64,000 bases of DNA, taken from assembly GCA_030526515.1 (NCBI GenBank), contig JAUNCQ010000002.1:1-64000 (forward strand). Reading direction: 5' to 3'. The DNA is from Coriobacteriia bacterium. GTDB taxonomy: Bacteria > Actinomycetota > Coriobacteriia > Coriobacteriales > Eggerthellaceae. Below, one piece after another: positions 35,148 to 44,657 of this stretch. The position numbers and the translations under genes are program-made. A model generated the notes under the pieces. It was not told the DNA's origin, ran no database searches, and saw nothing but the letters and a program-made list of their open reading frames with translations. Position 1 is the first letter of the stretch. Every line of letters starts with the position of its first letter.

Positions 35148-38100
35148 ATGACCCCAACCTACCCGACCGCCCTCCGAAGAGCGGGCGCGGCGGCGCTGCT
35201 GGCATTTGCCCTGGCAGCGCTGCTGGCCCTGGTCCCCGGACTGGCCCGAGCCGACGTGGGCCAGACGTTCACCCAGGACGGCATGGCCTTCACCATCACC
35301 GGCCAGGACACCGTCAAGGTGGGCGCCGGCGCCAGCGGTGACGCCGTGGCCATGGACGCCGTGGACGTGACCATCCCCGCCACCGTGGAGCACCAGGGCA
35401 CCGCCTACGACGTGACCGCCGTGGGCGGCTATGCGTTCTCCGGCCACACCGCCCTGAGGTCCGTGACCCTGCCCGCCAGCGTCACGCGGCTGGAGGAGTA
35501 CGCCTTCGCCTACTGCGGCACCCTGGACGACAGCGCCGATCCCATATCCGTGTCCGGCCTGGTGGACTTCGTCCTGCCGGCCAACACCAAGCTCAGCTAC
35601 ATCGGCAAGAGCTGCTTCTACCAGGACTACGCGCTGAAGGACTTCGTCATTCCGGCAACGGTTTCGGTCGTGTCCAGCTGCGCCTTCTACGACTGCCTGT
35701 CCTTCAAGCACCTGCAGTTCGAAGAAGGCTCCACCGTCCAGGAGATCGGCACCAGCACCTTCGAGCTCAGCTGGAAGAAGCGCCAGGTCAGGCCCCGCGA
35801 ATGGACGGACACGGAAAGCTTCGTGTGGCTGGACGAGGAATGGGTCGACTGGGACTGGGAAACCGGCATCAAGAACTCCCCCGACTACGGCGGACTGGAA
35901 TCCGCCGAGCTCCCCGCTTCCCTGAAGGTCCTGAGCGACCGCTGCTTCTTCAACCAGCGCAACCTGAAGGAGCTTTCCTTCAAGGGCGACGCCGTGGACG
36001 CATTCCATAAGTACTGCTTCGGCTTCTGCACGTCCCTGAAGGAGGTCGTGCTGCCCGACGCCGGCTGCAAGGACCCCGGCACCTACACCTGGCGCCTGGG
36101 ATTCGGCTCCTACACCTTCGTCGAGTGCATCAACCTGGAAAAGGTCACCTTCGGCCGCAACAAGTCCGGCCAGGGCCGCTGGAACACCATCCGCATGTTC
36201 GACGGCTGCAAGAAGCTGAAGACCGTGGTGTATCGCTACAACCGCATCATCCCCACGTCCTTCTGGACCAGCTCCGGCTTCGACGGCACCTCCGTTGACG
36301 GCAAGTCCCTGTACGCGTTCAACTCCAGCGAGCCGACCCTGTACCACACCGTCTACTTCTGCGCAGACAAGGATGACCTGGGCCGCGACAAGGCTTCCCT
36401 GGGCACCGCGGTGATCCGCGAAGGCATCAAGGCCTACCAGGTCCGCAGCGCCCTTTCGCCCCAGGACGAAGAAGGCGCCGTCATCCTGGAGGGCGCCGTT
36501 CCCGCGCTGCCCGCCGGCTACGACACCTGGGCCCTGACCACCTGCAAGAAGCGAACGGACCTGCAGGCCAACACCAAGATCGAAGAGCCCTGCTACGCCT
36601 ACCCGGCCAAGACCTCCGACCTGACCCGCGGCTCGGCGGTTCTTTCGTCCGACGCCTACTGGTTCTCCAACGAAGCGCACAAGCCCGACGTCAAGGTCGT
36701 CTCCGCCCTGGGCCAGACCCTGAGCGAAGGCACCGACTACACGCTGGCCTGGGAACGCATGGTTCCCCAGGAGCCCTCCAAGGAGGATTCGGGCGAAAAG
36801 GAAAAGGAATGGGACCCCAACGACCCCACCGACCCTCGCAACGATGACGACCCGGACAACGACGATCCCGTCGAGCCGGACACCACCGTGTGGGAGCCCG
36901 CCAGCGACTTCACCAACGCCGGCACCCTGCGGGTGACCGCCACCGCCGTGGAGGGCAGCGGCTACGAGGGCAGCACCCGGGCTACCTACACCATTGCGTA
37001 CCTGAAGCCAGGCGCCACGCTGACGTCCGACGGCGTGACCTACATGGTGACCAAGGGCCAAACGGCCACCTCGCCCGCAGAGGTCCAGGTAGGCGACGGC
37101 GAAAAGCCCGCCGTGGACGAGAACACCGAGGGCACGGTCACCATCCCCTCCCGCATCCTGCTGGAAGGCTCTGCTAATCCCGTGGTGGTGACGGGCATAG
37201 GCGCCATGGCCTTCGGCTCCTCCGTCCCCTCCAATGCCAACCAGGGCATTACCGAAGTGGTGCTGCCGTCGACCCTGACCAGCATCGGGTCCTTCGCCTT
37301 CGGCTACATGCCCAGCCTCAGGACCGTCACGCTGCCGGCCAGCCTGCAGAGCGTGGGCAACGACGCCTTCTACTCCTGCACGCTGCTGGGCTCCGTGACC
37401 TTCAAGGGATCGAAGATCAAGACCATCGGCAGCCAGGCCTTCGGCTTCTGCACCAGCCTGAAGAGCCTCAGCCTGCCCACCATCAGCGAAAACCTGCTGG
37501 GCCTGGCATTCCGCGACTGCACCATGCTGCGTGAGGTCACCTTCCGCGGCACCGTGGCCGGCAGCCCCAAGCGCGGCCAGTTCAGCGGCTGCACCCGCCT
37601 GGAGACCGTGCAGTACCTGGGCGGCTGGTGGGACTACTCCTACGGCAGCTATCCGACCATCACCAGCCTGGCAGGCTCCGGCTCCGGCAAGGCGCTGTAC
37701 ACCGTGACCTCCGCCACCCGCAAGACGGTCACCTATGCGACCTGCAAGTACACCGGCAAGGCGGCCAGCGTTCCGGCCATCGTCAAGCTGGGCGACGTCA
37801 CCTACCAGGTGACCAAGATCGGCTCCAAGGCCTTCGCCGGCTCCAAGGCCACGTCGGTCAAGGTAGCCCGGACGCCCTCCAGCGGGCTTTCGTCCGCATT
37901 CACGGGCTCCAAGGTGACCACGATCACCTGCCCCGGCGGCTCCAAGAGCACGGCAGGCACCTACGTGATCACGTCCCGCTCCAAGAAGACCGTCACCTAC
38001 GCCAAGTGCACGTACTCCGGCAAGGCGGCCAGCGTTCCGGCCACCGTCAAGCTGGGCGGCACCACCTACAAGGTGACCAAGGTGGGCTCCAAGGCGTTCT

Positions 38101-38270
38101 ACGGCGCCAAGGCAACTTCGGTCACGGTCAGCTCCAAGACCGTGACCAGCTTCTCCAAGGCGTTCTACGGCTCCAAGGTCAAGACCGTGAAGGTCCCGGC
38201 CTCCAAGAAAAAGGCCTACGCCAAGCTGCTCACCAAGGCCCGCTGCGGCAAGGCCGTCAAGGTCAAGTAG
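35148..38270 (+). CDS. BspA-like leucine-rich-repeat surface protein
   Basis: A 1040-residue precursor with signal peptide (cleavage near LARA). It has many LRR_5 repeats (about 60-420 and 640-840; motif variants of VTLPASVTRLEEYAFAYC), separated by Ig-like and Asp/Pro-rich low-complexity (about 540-570) segments, and a C-terminal pair of 'KTVTYAKCTYSGKAASVPA' repeats rich in Lys. Such proteins bind host or dietary ligands at the cell surface. It closes the plus-strand operon of half 1, 76 bases after the lipoprotein gene, with its own AGGAAAGGA site, so it is either part of the system or only adjacent. No clear anchor signal; the wall-association mechanism is open. Confidence 0.85.
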   Translation: MTPTYPTALRRAGAAALLAFALAALLALVPGLARADVGQTFTQDGMAFTITGQDTVKVGAGASGDAVAMDAVDVTIPATVEHQGTAYDVTAVGGYAFSGHTALRSVTLPASVTRLEEYAFAYCGTLDDSADPISVSGLVDFVLPANTKLSYIGKSCFYQDYALKDFVIPATVSVVSSCAFYDCLSFKHLQFEEGSTVQEIGTSTFELSWKKRQVRPREWTDTESFVWLDEEWVDWDWETGIKNSPDYGGLESAELPASLKVLSDRCFFNQRNLKELSFKGDAVDAFHKYCFGFCTSLKEVVLPDAGCKDPGTYTWRLGFGSYTFVECINLEKVTFGRNKSGQGRWNTIRMFDGCKKLKTVVYRYNRIIPTSFWTSSGFDGTSVDGKSLYAFNSSEPTLYHTVYFCADKDDLGRDKASLGTAVIREGIKAYQVRSALSPQDEEGAVILEGAVPALPAGYDTWALTTCKKRTDLQANTKIEEPCYAYPAKTSDLTRGSAVLSSDAYWFSNEAHKPDVKVVSALGQTLSEGTDYTLAWERMVPQEPSKEDSGEKEKEWDPNDPTDPRNDDDPDNDDPVEPDTTVWEPASDFTNAGTLRVTATAVEGSGYEGSTRATYTIAYLKPGATLTSDGVTYMVTKGQTATSPAEVQVGDGEKPAVDENTEGTVTIPSRILLEGSANPVVVTGIGAMAFGSSVPSNANQGITEVVLPSTLTSIGSFAFGYMPSLRTVTLPASLQSVGNDAFYSCTLLGSVTFKGSKIKTIGSQAFGFCTSLKSLSLPTISENLLGLAFRDCTMLREVTFRGTVAGSPKRGQFSGCTRLETVQYLGGWWDYSYGSYPTITSLAGSGSGKALYTVTSATRKTVTYATCKYTGKAASVPAIVKLGDVTYQVTKIGSKAFAGSKATSVKVARTPSSGLSSAFTGSKVTTITCPGGSKSTAGTYVITSRSKKTVTYAKCTYSGKAASVPATVKLGGTTYKVTKVGSKAFYGAKATSVTVSSKTVTSFSKAFYGSKVKTVKVPASKKKAYAKLLTKARCGKAVKVK

Positions 38271-38305
38271 CCCGCACCAGCGGCCGGTCCCCATCCAGCA
38301 CGCAA

Positions 38306-38339
38306 AAGGGCCGCAGCTCAGATTCGAGCTGCGGCCCTT
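38306..38339. terminator. Bidirectional terminator between LRR gene and TgpA-like gene
   Basis: A 14-bp perfect stem (AAGGGCCGCAGCTC) with a 6-base loop lies between convergent genes; TTTCGCCC follows at 38343. Confidence 0.85.
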
Positions 38340-38363
38340 GCTTTCGCCCGCAAACGCAGGACG

Positions 38364-39677
38364 CTACAGCCGGAAGAACAGCGTCAGGGCGTACTTGGGC
38401 TTGCCCACGTACGCGCACACGTTCTTGTAGAACACGCCGTACAGGTCGGCGCACACCTGCAGCTCGGACTCGGAGGGCAGATGCTGGCCGTACACCACGT
38501 CGCAGTACATATGGGCCAGCTCCTTGTAGGTGGCGCCGCCCGCGCCGGCCTCGAAGGGCGCGTAGGCGGTGGCGTTGTCACATGCATAGGCATAGGGCGA
38601 AGAGGCCGGCTCCTTGACCAGGCCCAGCTTCTGGAACCGCTTCTGGAAGAAGAAGTAGAAGGCCTTGACCTGGTCGTCGGCGGGCAGTGCCCGCATGCGC
38701 TTGAACCGACGGGCCCGCAGCGCCTTCTTAGCCGCAATGACCAGCACCACCAGCAGGATCACGCCCAGCACCACCAACGGCCACCAGGGGCTTTCCACCC
38801 AGTAACGCACGGCGCCGGCGGGATCATCGAAGCCGGTGAGCTGGAAGCCCTGGCTGCCCTGGTCCTTGGCGTTGCCGTCGTCCTTTTCGTTGCTGTTTTC
38901 CTTGTTGGTCTGGCGATCGCCGTCCTTTTCGCGATCGGTCTTCAGCTGCTCGTTGATCTTGTGCTCGTACTGCTCGAAGCCGCTCACGCGGACTTCCTCC
39001 AGCGCATAGTAGCGGGTGATCAGCTTCAGCTCCAAGGCCGGCGGGTTCAGGGGCGCAACCACCACGAACCACACGCCCAGGGAAAGCACAGCCGCCGCCA
39101 GGCACAGGCCGGCGCCTACCGCCAGCGCGCTCAGACGGGAAACCGCGCCCTGGGCCAGCGTCTTGCCCGCGGCCTGCTGGGAGCTGCGCACCAGCAGGGC
39201 CAGCGCCGCCACCAGGAAGATCACGAATCGAACCAGCAGGCCGTTGCCGTACAGGAACTGGATGAGCACGCACGTGAAGGCGCCCAGCACCACGTACAGC
39301 ACCGCCGTGCCGCGACGCCTGGTCAGCAGGTACGTCAGTGTGGCACAGACGAACCCCAGCAGCAGCACCGAGCCCAGGTTCCCGTACACCTCATCAAAGG
39401 GGCTGTGCCCGCTCATGGCCGACGCCGCGAACACGGCGCCCATGCCCGCCACGGCATAGCCCACGCCGCCCGCCACCACGGTGCGGGGGCTGTAGGACGC
39501 CAGGGTCAGGGCCAGCGCGAGCACGAAGGACCAGCCTACGATCAGGGCATAGTTCGCCCGGACCGCATCGTCTACGTGAAAGCCAAAGGTCAGGGTGGAG
39601 AACAGCGCGCTAGACGCCACCGTCAGGAACAGCAGCTCCGGCAGGCGCTGCAGCAGGAAGCCCTTGAAGCTAGCCAA
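38364..39677 (-). CDS. TgpA-like membrane protein lacking the transglutaminase core (half 1)
   Basis: A 437-residue membrane protein: about six N-terminal helices (to about 200), an extracytoplasmic Lys/Asp/Asn-rich low-complexity loop (about 245-300), one more helix (about 315-335) and a cytoplasmic DUF4129-like C-terminal domain ending in VGKPKYALTLFFRL. It resembles the membrane part of TgpA transglutaminases but has no Cys-His-Asp domain. The start is TTG 39677 with GGAGGAGG upstream, overlapping the DUF58 stop by 8 bases. A paralogue lies at 53986. DUF58 plus TgpA-like pairs are common in other operons with MoxR ATPases; no MoxR is present here. Confidence 0.72.
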   Translation of the reverse strand: MASFKGFLLQRLPELLFLTVASSALFSTLTFGFHVDDAVRANYALIVGWSFVLALALTLASYSPRTVVAGGVGYAVAGMGAVFAASAMSGHSPFDEVYGNLGSVLLLGFVCATLTYLLTRRRGTAVLYVVLGAFTCVLIQFLYGNGLLVRFVIFLVAALALLVRSSQQAAGKTLAQGAVSRLSALAVGAGLCLAAAVLSLGVWFVVVAPLNPPALELKLITRYYALEEVRVSGFEQYEHKINEQLKTDREKDGDRQTNKENSNEKDDGNAKDQGSQGFQLTGFDDPAGAVRYWVESPWWPLVVLGVILLVVLVIAAKKALRARRFKRMRALPADDQVKAFYFFFQKRFQKLGLVKEPASSPYAYACDNATAYAPFEAGAGGATYKELAHMYCDVVYGQHLPSESELQVCADLYGVFYKNVCAYVGKPKYALTLFFRL

Positions 39678-40977
39678 AGCACACCTCCTCCACGTCGGCG
39701 GACGGATCGAACAGCGCGCAGCGCACGCCCTCGGTGCCCAGGCTCGCCAGCGGCGCCCGCAGGGCCCGCTGCTCCTCCGGATCCAGCTCACTGGGTACTA
39801 TCAGCAGCAGCGAAACGGTCTTACCGCGCTCCTTCGCCTCCCGGATGGCAACCACCATGCGGTCGCTGATGCAGCTGGTCACCACGATCATGTTGGCATC
39901 GGCGAAGGTCGAACCGGAAACGTCCCGCAGCAGCTGGGGCAGCTCGTTTTCGTCCCGTTCGGGCGAAGGCAGGGGCATGCGCTCCAGCAGGTCGTGGAAG
40001 TCGATCTCGTCATGGTCGGTAATGCGACACAGCTCGCCCAGGGCATCGAAGAACAGCAGCTCTGTGCGGAGCGAATGGTGGCGGCCGAACTGGTGCAGCG
40101 ACGTGCCCAGCTCCATGACCGAGTCGTAGACCGACATGAGCGCCGCCTGGTCCTGGCAGCTGGAATGCAGGTCGCACAGCACGTCGATGCCCGGGTTGCC
40201 CGAGGACTCGTACAGCTTGGTGTGCAGGGTGCCGGTGCGCGACGATATCTTCCAATGGATGGTCTTCATGGGGTCGCCCATGGCATACTCGCGCACGCCC
40301 ATGTAGTCCATGCCGTCCTTCTGAAACGGCGTCATGGACAGCACCGACTCGCTCATCTCAAGGTTGCGGATGACCTCATCGCTCACGGGAATCTGCCGCG
40401 GCGTGACTTCCACCACCTGGGGCTGCGGGTCAGGCAGGCGCAGGGCGAAAAGGCCCAGCGGATCGTGGACCGTCACCTCCTGCACTCCCAGCTGGATGCG
40501 GCCCACGTGGGCGAAGCATATGCCGTACTCGAAGTCCTTGGAGGCCCGGGGCTCCAAGGAAAGAGAGAAGCGCTTCAGCACGTCATCGGTGCCGTAGGAG
40601 CTGGACACCCGGAACGTGGCGTCCACGCGGGTCACCGGCAGCACGAAGTCGTTGCGAAAGCGCACCAGGAACTTGGCCTGGGTGTTGCGGGGGCAGGTGC
40701 CCTTGCTGGAAATGCCGCCGAAGGTGATGGACCGGGCCGTCAGGCGCAGGTACCCGTAGGAAAGCGCCAGCAGGAACACCATCATGAGGGGCGGCAGGTA
40801 GCCAATGGGGTGGTTCACGAAGAACACGGGAGCCAGCAGCAGGCAGAAGACCACCAGGCACACCAGGGCCTTCAGCAGCCGGTGCCGCTTGAACCCCGCG
40901 TCGGAGCGCCAGTCGCCCGCGGCCTTGCCCTTCCTTCCCAGGCGGCTCCTCAGGTTGCCGATCGGATTCTTCACCAT
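39670..40977 (-). CDS. DUF58 domain protein (half 1)
   Basis: A 435-residue protein with two N-terminal transmembrane helices (about 33-52, 58-78) and a DUF58 domain with signature GMDYMGVREYAMGDPMKTIH (about 220-240), followed by a von Willebrand-like fold. DUF58 proteins typically work with MoxR-type AAA ATPases in envelope assembly or metal-insertion chaperoning; here they pair with the TgpA-like protein. It starts 6 bases after the FecCD permease stop, in the same operon as nifH-like and both permeases. Paralogue at 52718. Confidence 0.82.
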   Translation of the reverse strand: MVKNPIGNLRSRLGRKGKAAGDWRSDAGFKRHRLLKALVCLVVFCLLLAPVFFVNHPIGYLPPLMMVFLLALSYGYLRLTARSITFGGISSKGTCPRNTQAKFLVRFRNDFVLPVTRVDATFRVSSSYGTDDVLKRFSLSLEPRASKDFEYGICFAHVGRIQLGVQEVTVHDPLGLFALRLPDPQPQVVEVTPRQIPVSDEVIRNLEMSESVLSMTPFQKDGMDYMGVREYAMGDPMKTIHWKISSRTGTLHTKLYESSGNPGIDVLCDLHSSCQDQAALMSVYDSVMELGTSLHQFGRHHSLRTELLFFDALGELCRITDHDEIDFHDLLERMPLPSPERDENELPQLLRDVSGSTFADANMIVVTSCISDRMVVAIREAKERGKTVSLLLIVPSELDPEEQRALRAPLASLGTEGVRCALFDPSADVEEVCFG

Positions 40978-40983
40978 GCCGAC

Positions 40984-42180
40984 CTACTCCCACGTGCGCT
41001 GCTGGCGCGCCACGATCCACACGAAGAACGGCAGGCAGACCAGCGATGCCACCACGCCAATGGGGAAGTCGAACAGGAAGCCCGCCTTCCACAGCACAAT
41101 GGACAGCAGCGCGGCAATATCGCGGCAGACCAGCACCAATATGGCGCCGATCAGGATGTTTCCCACCAGCTGCTTGCGAGACTCGGCCCCGAAGAACGCG
41201 CGGGACAGGAACGGCACGATCAGCGCCGCCATGCCCACCATGCCCGCATGGGCCATGGCCACTATCACCATGATCGTGGCCAGGAACAGCATGACGTAGC
41301 GGAAGCGATTCAGGTCAACGCCCATGCCGCGGGCCTCGGTTTCCGTGAAGCTCAGGGCGTTCAGGCGGAAGCGGATCAGGAACACGGGAATGAAGGTGAC
41401 CAGGAATCCCACGATCAGGAACGCGTAGGCAACGGGCTCGGTGTTCACCTGAAGCACCTCGTTGATGGTGGTGTAGATCAGGAATGTCTCGTCATCGAAC
41501 ACGTAGTAGGTCACGTACAGCACGATCTGGCCGAACACCTGGGACACGATGCTGCCCACCAGCAGCATGTCCACCACGGAAAACCATCGCTTCCCGTTGA
41601 TCAGCCTGCTCAGCGCCAACACCAATATAAGGGCGAAAAATCCGCCCAGGTACGCGAACAGGTAGTGGGCCGTGGTGGCGTACAGCGCCATGGAGCCGTA
41701 CACGCCCACGAAGATCAGCAGGCCCATGTTCAGGCCGCCGGCCACGCCCAGCATGGTGGGAGCGGCCACGGGGTTGCGGAAGACGTTCTGGTAGATCATG
41801 CCCGACGTGGTCAGGACTATGCCGCACAAGATGGCCATGACGCTGATGCCCGCGCGGTCAAGGACCTGGAAGTAGTTCGGACACAGGTCCGTCAGGTCAA
41901 CCGTCGTGTAGTGGGCGCCTTGGAACATGGTGGCAAAGCTGGTCTGCACCCAGGTCACCAGCGCAGCAACTGCTTCGCCTGGCGAATACACCTGGTACGT
42001 GGTGACGGAAATGCACAGGGACAGCGCATAGACCACCAGCAGGACCACGACCAGCGCCACGGTCTTGCGGCGGAATGCGGCCTGGTCGTGGCGGATGCCC
42101 TGGGGAACCACCGAAACCCCCGCGGCTTCCCGTTCCAGGGCCGCGGCTTCCTGCTTAGAATTCCTGCCTGGAACCTTCAT
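40984..42180 (-). CDS. FecCD-type ABC importer permease 2 (half 1)
   Basis: A 398-residue membrane protein with about ten helices of the FecCD/BtuC family: TTSGMIYQNVFRNPVAAPTM, then the coupling-loop GMVGMAALIVPFLSRAFFGAES, are the usual signatures. A 45-residue charged N-terminal tail precedes the first helix. It overlaps the preceding permease gene by 26 bases and has AAGGAGGG upstream of ATG 42180. It forms the membrane pore of a siderophore-, corrinoid- or heme-type importer. No ATPase gene lies in this operon. Confidence 0.88.
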   Translation of the reverse strand: MKVPGRNSKQEAAALEREAAGVSVVPQGIRHDQAAFRRKTVALVVVLLVVYALSLCISVTTYQVYSPGEAVAALVTWVQTSFATMFQGAHYTTVDLTDLCPNYFQVLDRAGISVMAILCGIVLTTSGMIYQNVFRNPVAAPTMLGVAGGLNMGLLIFVGVYGSMALYATTAHYLFAYLGGFFALILVLALSRLINGKRWFSVVDMLLVGSIVSQVFGQIVLYVTYYVFDDETFLIYTTINEVLQVNTEPVAYAFLIVGFLVTFIPVFLIRFRLNALSFTETEARGMGVDLNRFRYVMLFLATIMVIVAMAHAGMVGMAALIVPFLSRAFFGAESRKQLVGNILIGAILVLVCRDIAALLSIVLWKAGFLFDFPIGVVASLVCLPFFVWIVARQQRTWE

Positions 42181-43633
42181 GGGGCACCCTCCTTTCGTTC
42201 ACGATCGCGAACAGGAACACCACCGCGCCAAGGCAGGTGGTCACCAGGCCAACGCCGCCGTCAGCTCCGGGAATGCACGAGTAGGCGTACTGGACCGCTA
42301 TGGTGAAGGCCGCACCCGCCAGGGCGGAGGCTGGCAGAAGGTAGCGGAAGTCCGGGCCCACCACACGGCGGACCAGGTGCGGGATCATGAATCCCACGAA
42401 GCCCACGGCGCCCACGAAGGACACGATCACGGCCGTGGCCAGGGTGCTCACGCCGATCACGATGCCCCGCAGCACGCTGGGACGAGGGCCCATCATGCGG
42501 GCCTGCTCATCGCCGAAGGCCAGCAGGTTGAGCTTGCCGGAAAAGAAGATCAGCACGCCTATGCACACCAGCACGGGAATGCCCATGAAGAACAGGTCAT
42601 ATATGTAGCCGATGCGGGTGAAGTCACCGGTCTGCAGGGAAGCCAGGGCGTTCACGCCATCCTGGCCCGCCGTGGTCTGCAGGAACAGCCTGAACAGCAC
42701 CACTATGGCGCTGGCAATGGCTCCGAACACCTGGCCGGCAATGACTATGGTGGCGTTGCCCAGCTTCCCCTTGCCCGCCAGCTTGGCTATGAGCACGGTC
42801 AGGAACACGACCACCAGGGCGCCCACGAAGGACCAGAGCACGCCCTCCACCTGGCCAAGGTACACGCCAAGGGGCGAAACAGCACCGCCTTCGAAGGCAG
42901 CGGCCTGCTCCTTGGTGGTGACCACCAGGCGGGTGGCCTCGATAGCGCCTCCGGCCCCGACGATCATGTACAGCACCATGCCGCAGGAGGCGCCGCTCAT
43001 CACGCCCAAGGTGGACGGAGATGCCAGGGCGTTGTTGAAGCTGCCCTGGTAGGCGGCGCCCACGGCACCCAGGCCAGCGCCGGCAATGCCCACCAGCGCA
43101 AAGACCAGCAGGCTGCTGTGGGAAAGCCCGTTGGCGGCCTTGCCGGAAAGGACCAGTCCCAGCTGTCCTATGTTGGCCTGCATCAGCTCGGAGAAACGGG
43201 CAGCTGCGGCATCGCCGCTGAACAGCACCGTCACCAGGTTCTGGGGGAACAGCACCGCGCAGGCGTACACCACCAGCAGGGCAACGGCCAGCAGGGCAAT
43301 CGACCGCAGCCGCTTGTCCATGGCAAAGCGCTCGGCGCTGCCATCGGCAGACGCGACGGCGGCCTTCAGGGCGGAATCGTCCACCATGGTCTGCCGCGCC
43401 CGCTTCCTGCCGCCACGCCCCGAGCTCACCGGATCCGCGGAGTCAACCTTGAGAAGCTCCTCGGCGCGGGCCCGCTTGATCGCCTGGCCCTGCTCCGCCT
43501 TGGCCCTTGCCTGCTGGCGATTCTGGGCCTGGACCGCCTGATCCTGCTCCAAGGTCTGGCCGTCAGCGTAGCTGCTTACCTCCTGGGCGCTGAACAGGTC
43601 ATCGCCTGCTCCCTTTCGTCCCCATGCCGCCAT
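42155..43633 (-). CDS. FecCD-type ABC importer permease 1 (half 1), with long N-terminal tail
   Basis: A 492-residue protein. Residues 1-110 are a cytoplasmic Gln/Arg/Ala-rich tail with no known domain; the FecCD core follows, with AYQGSFNNALASPSTLGVMSG and the GAVGFVGFMIPHLVRRVVG coupling helix. The tail is far longer than in BtuC or FecC. The gene begins 13 bases after the NifH-like stop. The pair of unequal permeases would form a heterodimeric pore. Homologous permeases at 49205 and 50631 also have tails, of about 100 and 80 residues. Confidence 0.88.
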   Translation of the reverse strand: MAAWGRKGAGDDLFSAQEVSSYADGQTLEQDQAVQAQNRQQARAKAEQGQAIKRARAEELLKVDSADPVSSGRGGRKRARQTMVDDSALKAAVASADGSAERFAMDKRLRSIALLAVALLVVYACAVLFPQNLVTVLFSGDAAAARFSELMQANIGQLGLVLSGKAANGLSHSSLLVFALVGIAGAGLGAVGAAYQGSFNNALASPSTLGVMSGASCGMVLYMIVGAGGAIEATRLVVTTKEQAAAFEGGAVSPLGVYLGQVEGVLWSFVGALVVVFLTVLIAKLAGKGKLGNATIVIAGQVFGAIASAIVVLFRLFLQTTAGQDGVNALASLQTGDFTRIGYIYDLFFMGIPVLVCIGVLIFFSGKLNLLAFGDEQARMMGPRPSVLRGIVIGVSTLATAVIVSFVGAVGFVGFMIPHLVRRVVGPDFRYLLPASALAGAAFTIAVQYAYSCIPGADGGVGLVTTCLGAVVFLFAIVNERRVPHEGSRQEF

Positions 43634-43646
43634 GGCTCACCCCGCC

Positions 43647-44480
<834 letters not shown>

Positions 44481-44490
44481 TTATTTATAC

Positions 44491-44563
44491 CTGGTTAAGT
44501 ATATTCTGTTTTGAACCAGATTACCTACCTGGGCGAAAACGAATTTATTATCTAAAAGATAAT
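44491..44563. promoter_or_regulatory. Two dyads in the AT-rich region between the halves
   Basis: Dyad 1: CTGGTT at 44491-44496 and AACCAG at 44514-44519. Dyad 2: ATTATCT, AAA, AGATAAT at 44547-44563, a 17-bp palindrome. Both lie between the divergent NifH-like gene and the secreted protein gene, in a 192-base AT-rich gap. AAAGATAATTA also occurs at 30807. Candidate operators, perhaps for the MarR protein at 57742 (inference). Confidence 0.5.
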
Positions 44564-44657
44564 TATTTCTTTTTTGGATTATTCTTGAACATGATTATAA
44601 GGACTCTTACAATCCCGTTTATCTATTCTGTATTGGAAATAGTCGAAAGGCTGGGAT

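Noticed and set aside
33111-38294. Very long antisense open frames (also 6790-10755 and 44619-48902)
   Set aside because: They run opposite to strongly supported genes, and their codon content and Gly/Ala/Val/His bias show they are mirror frames of GC-rich genes.
44547-44563. Fur box
   Set aside because: The palindrome ATTATCT-AAA-AGATAAT is in the opposite arm order from the 7-1-7 Fur site GATAAT...ATTATC.
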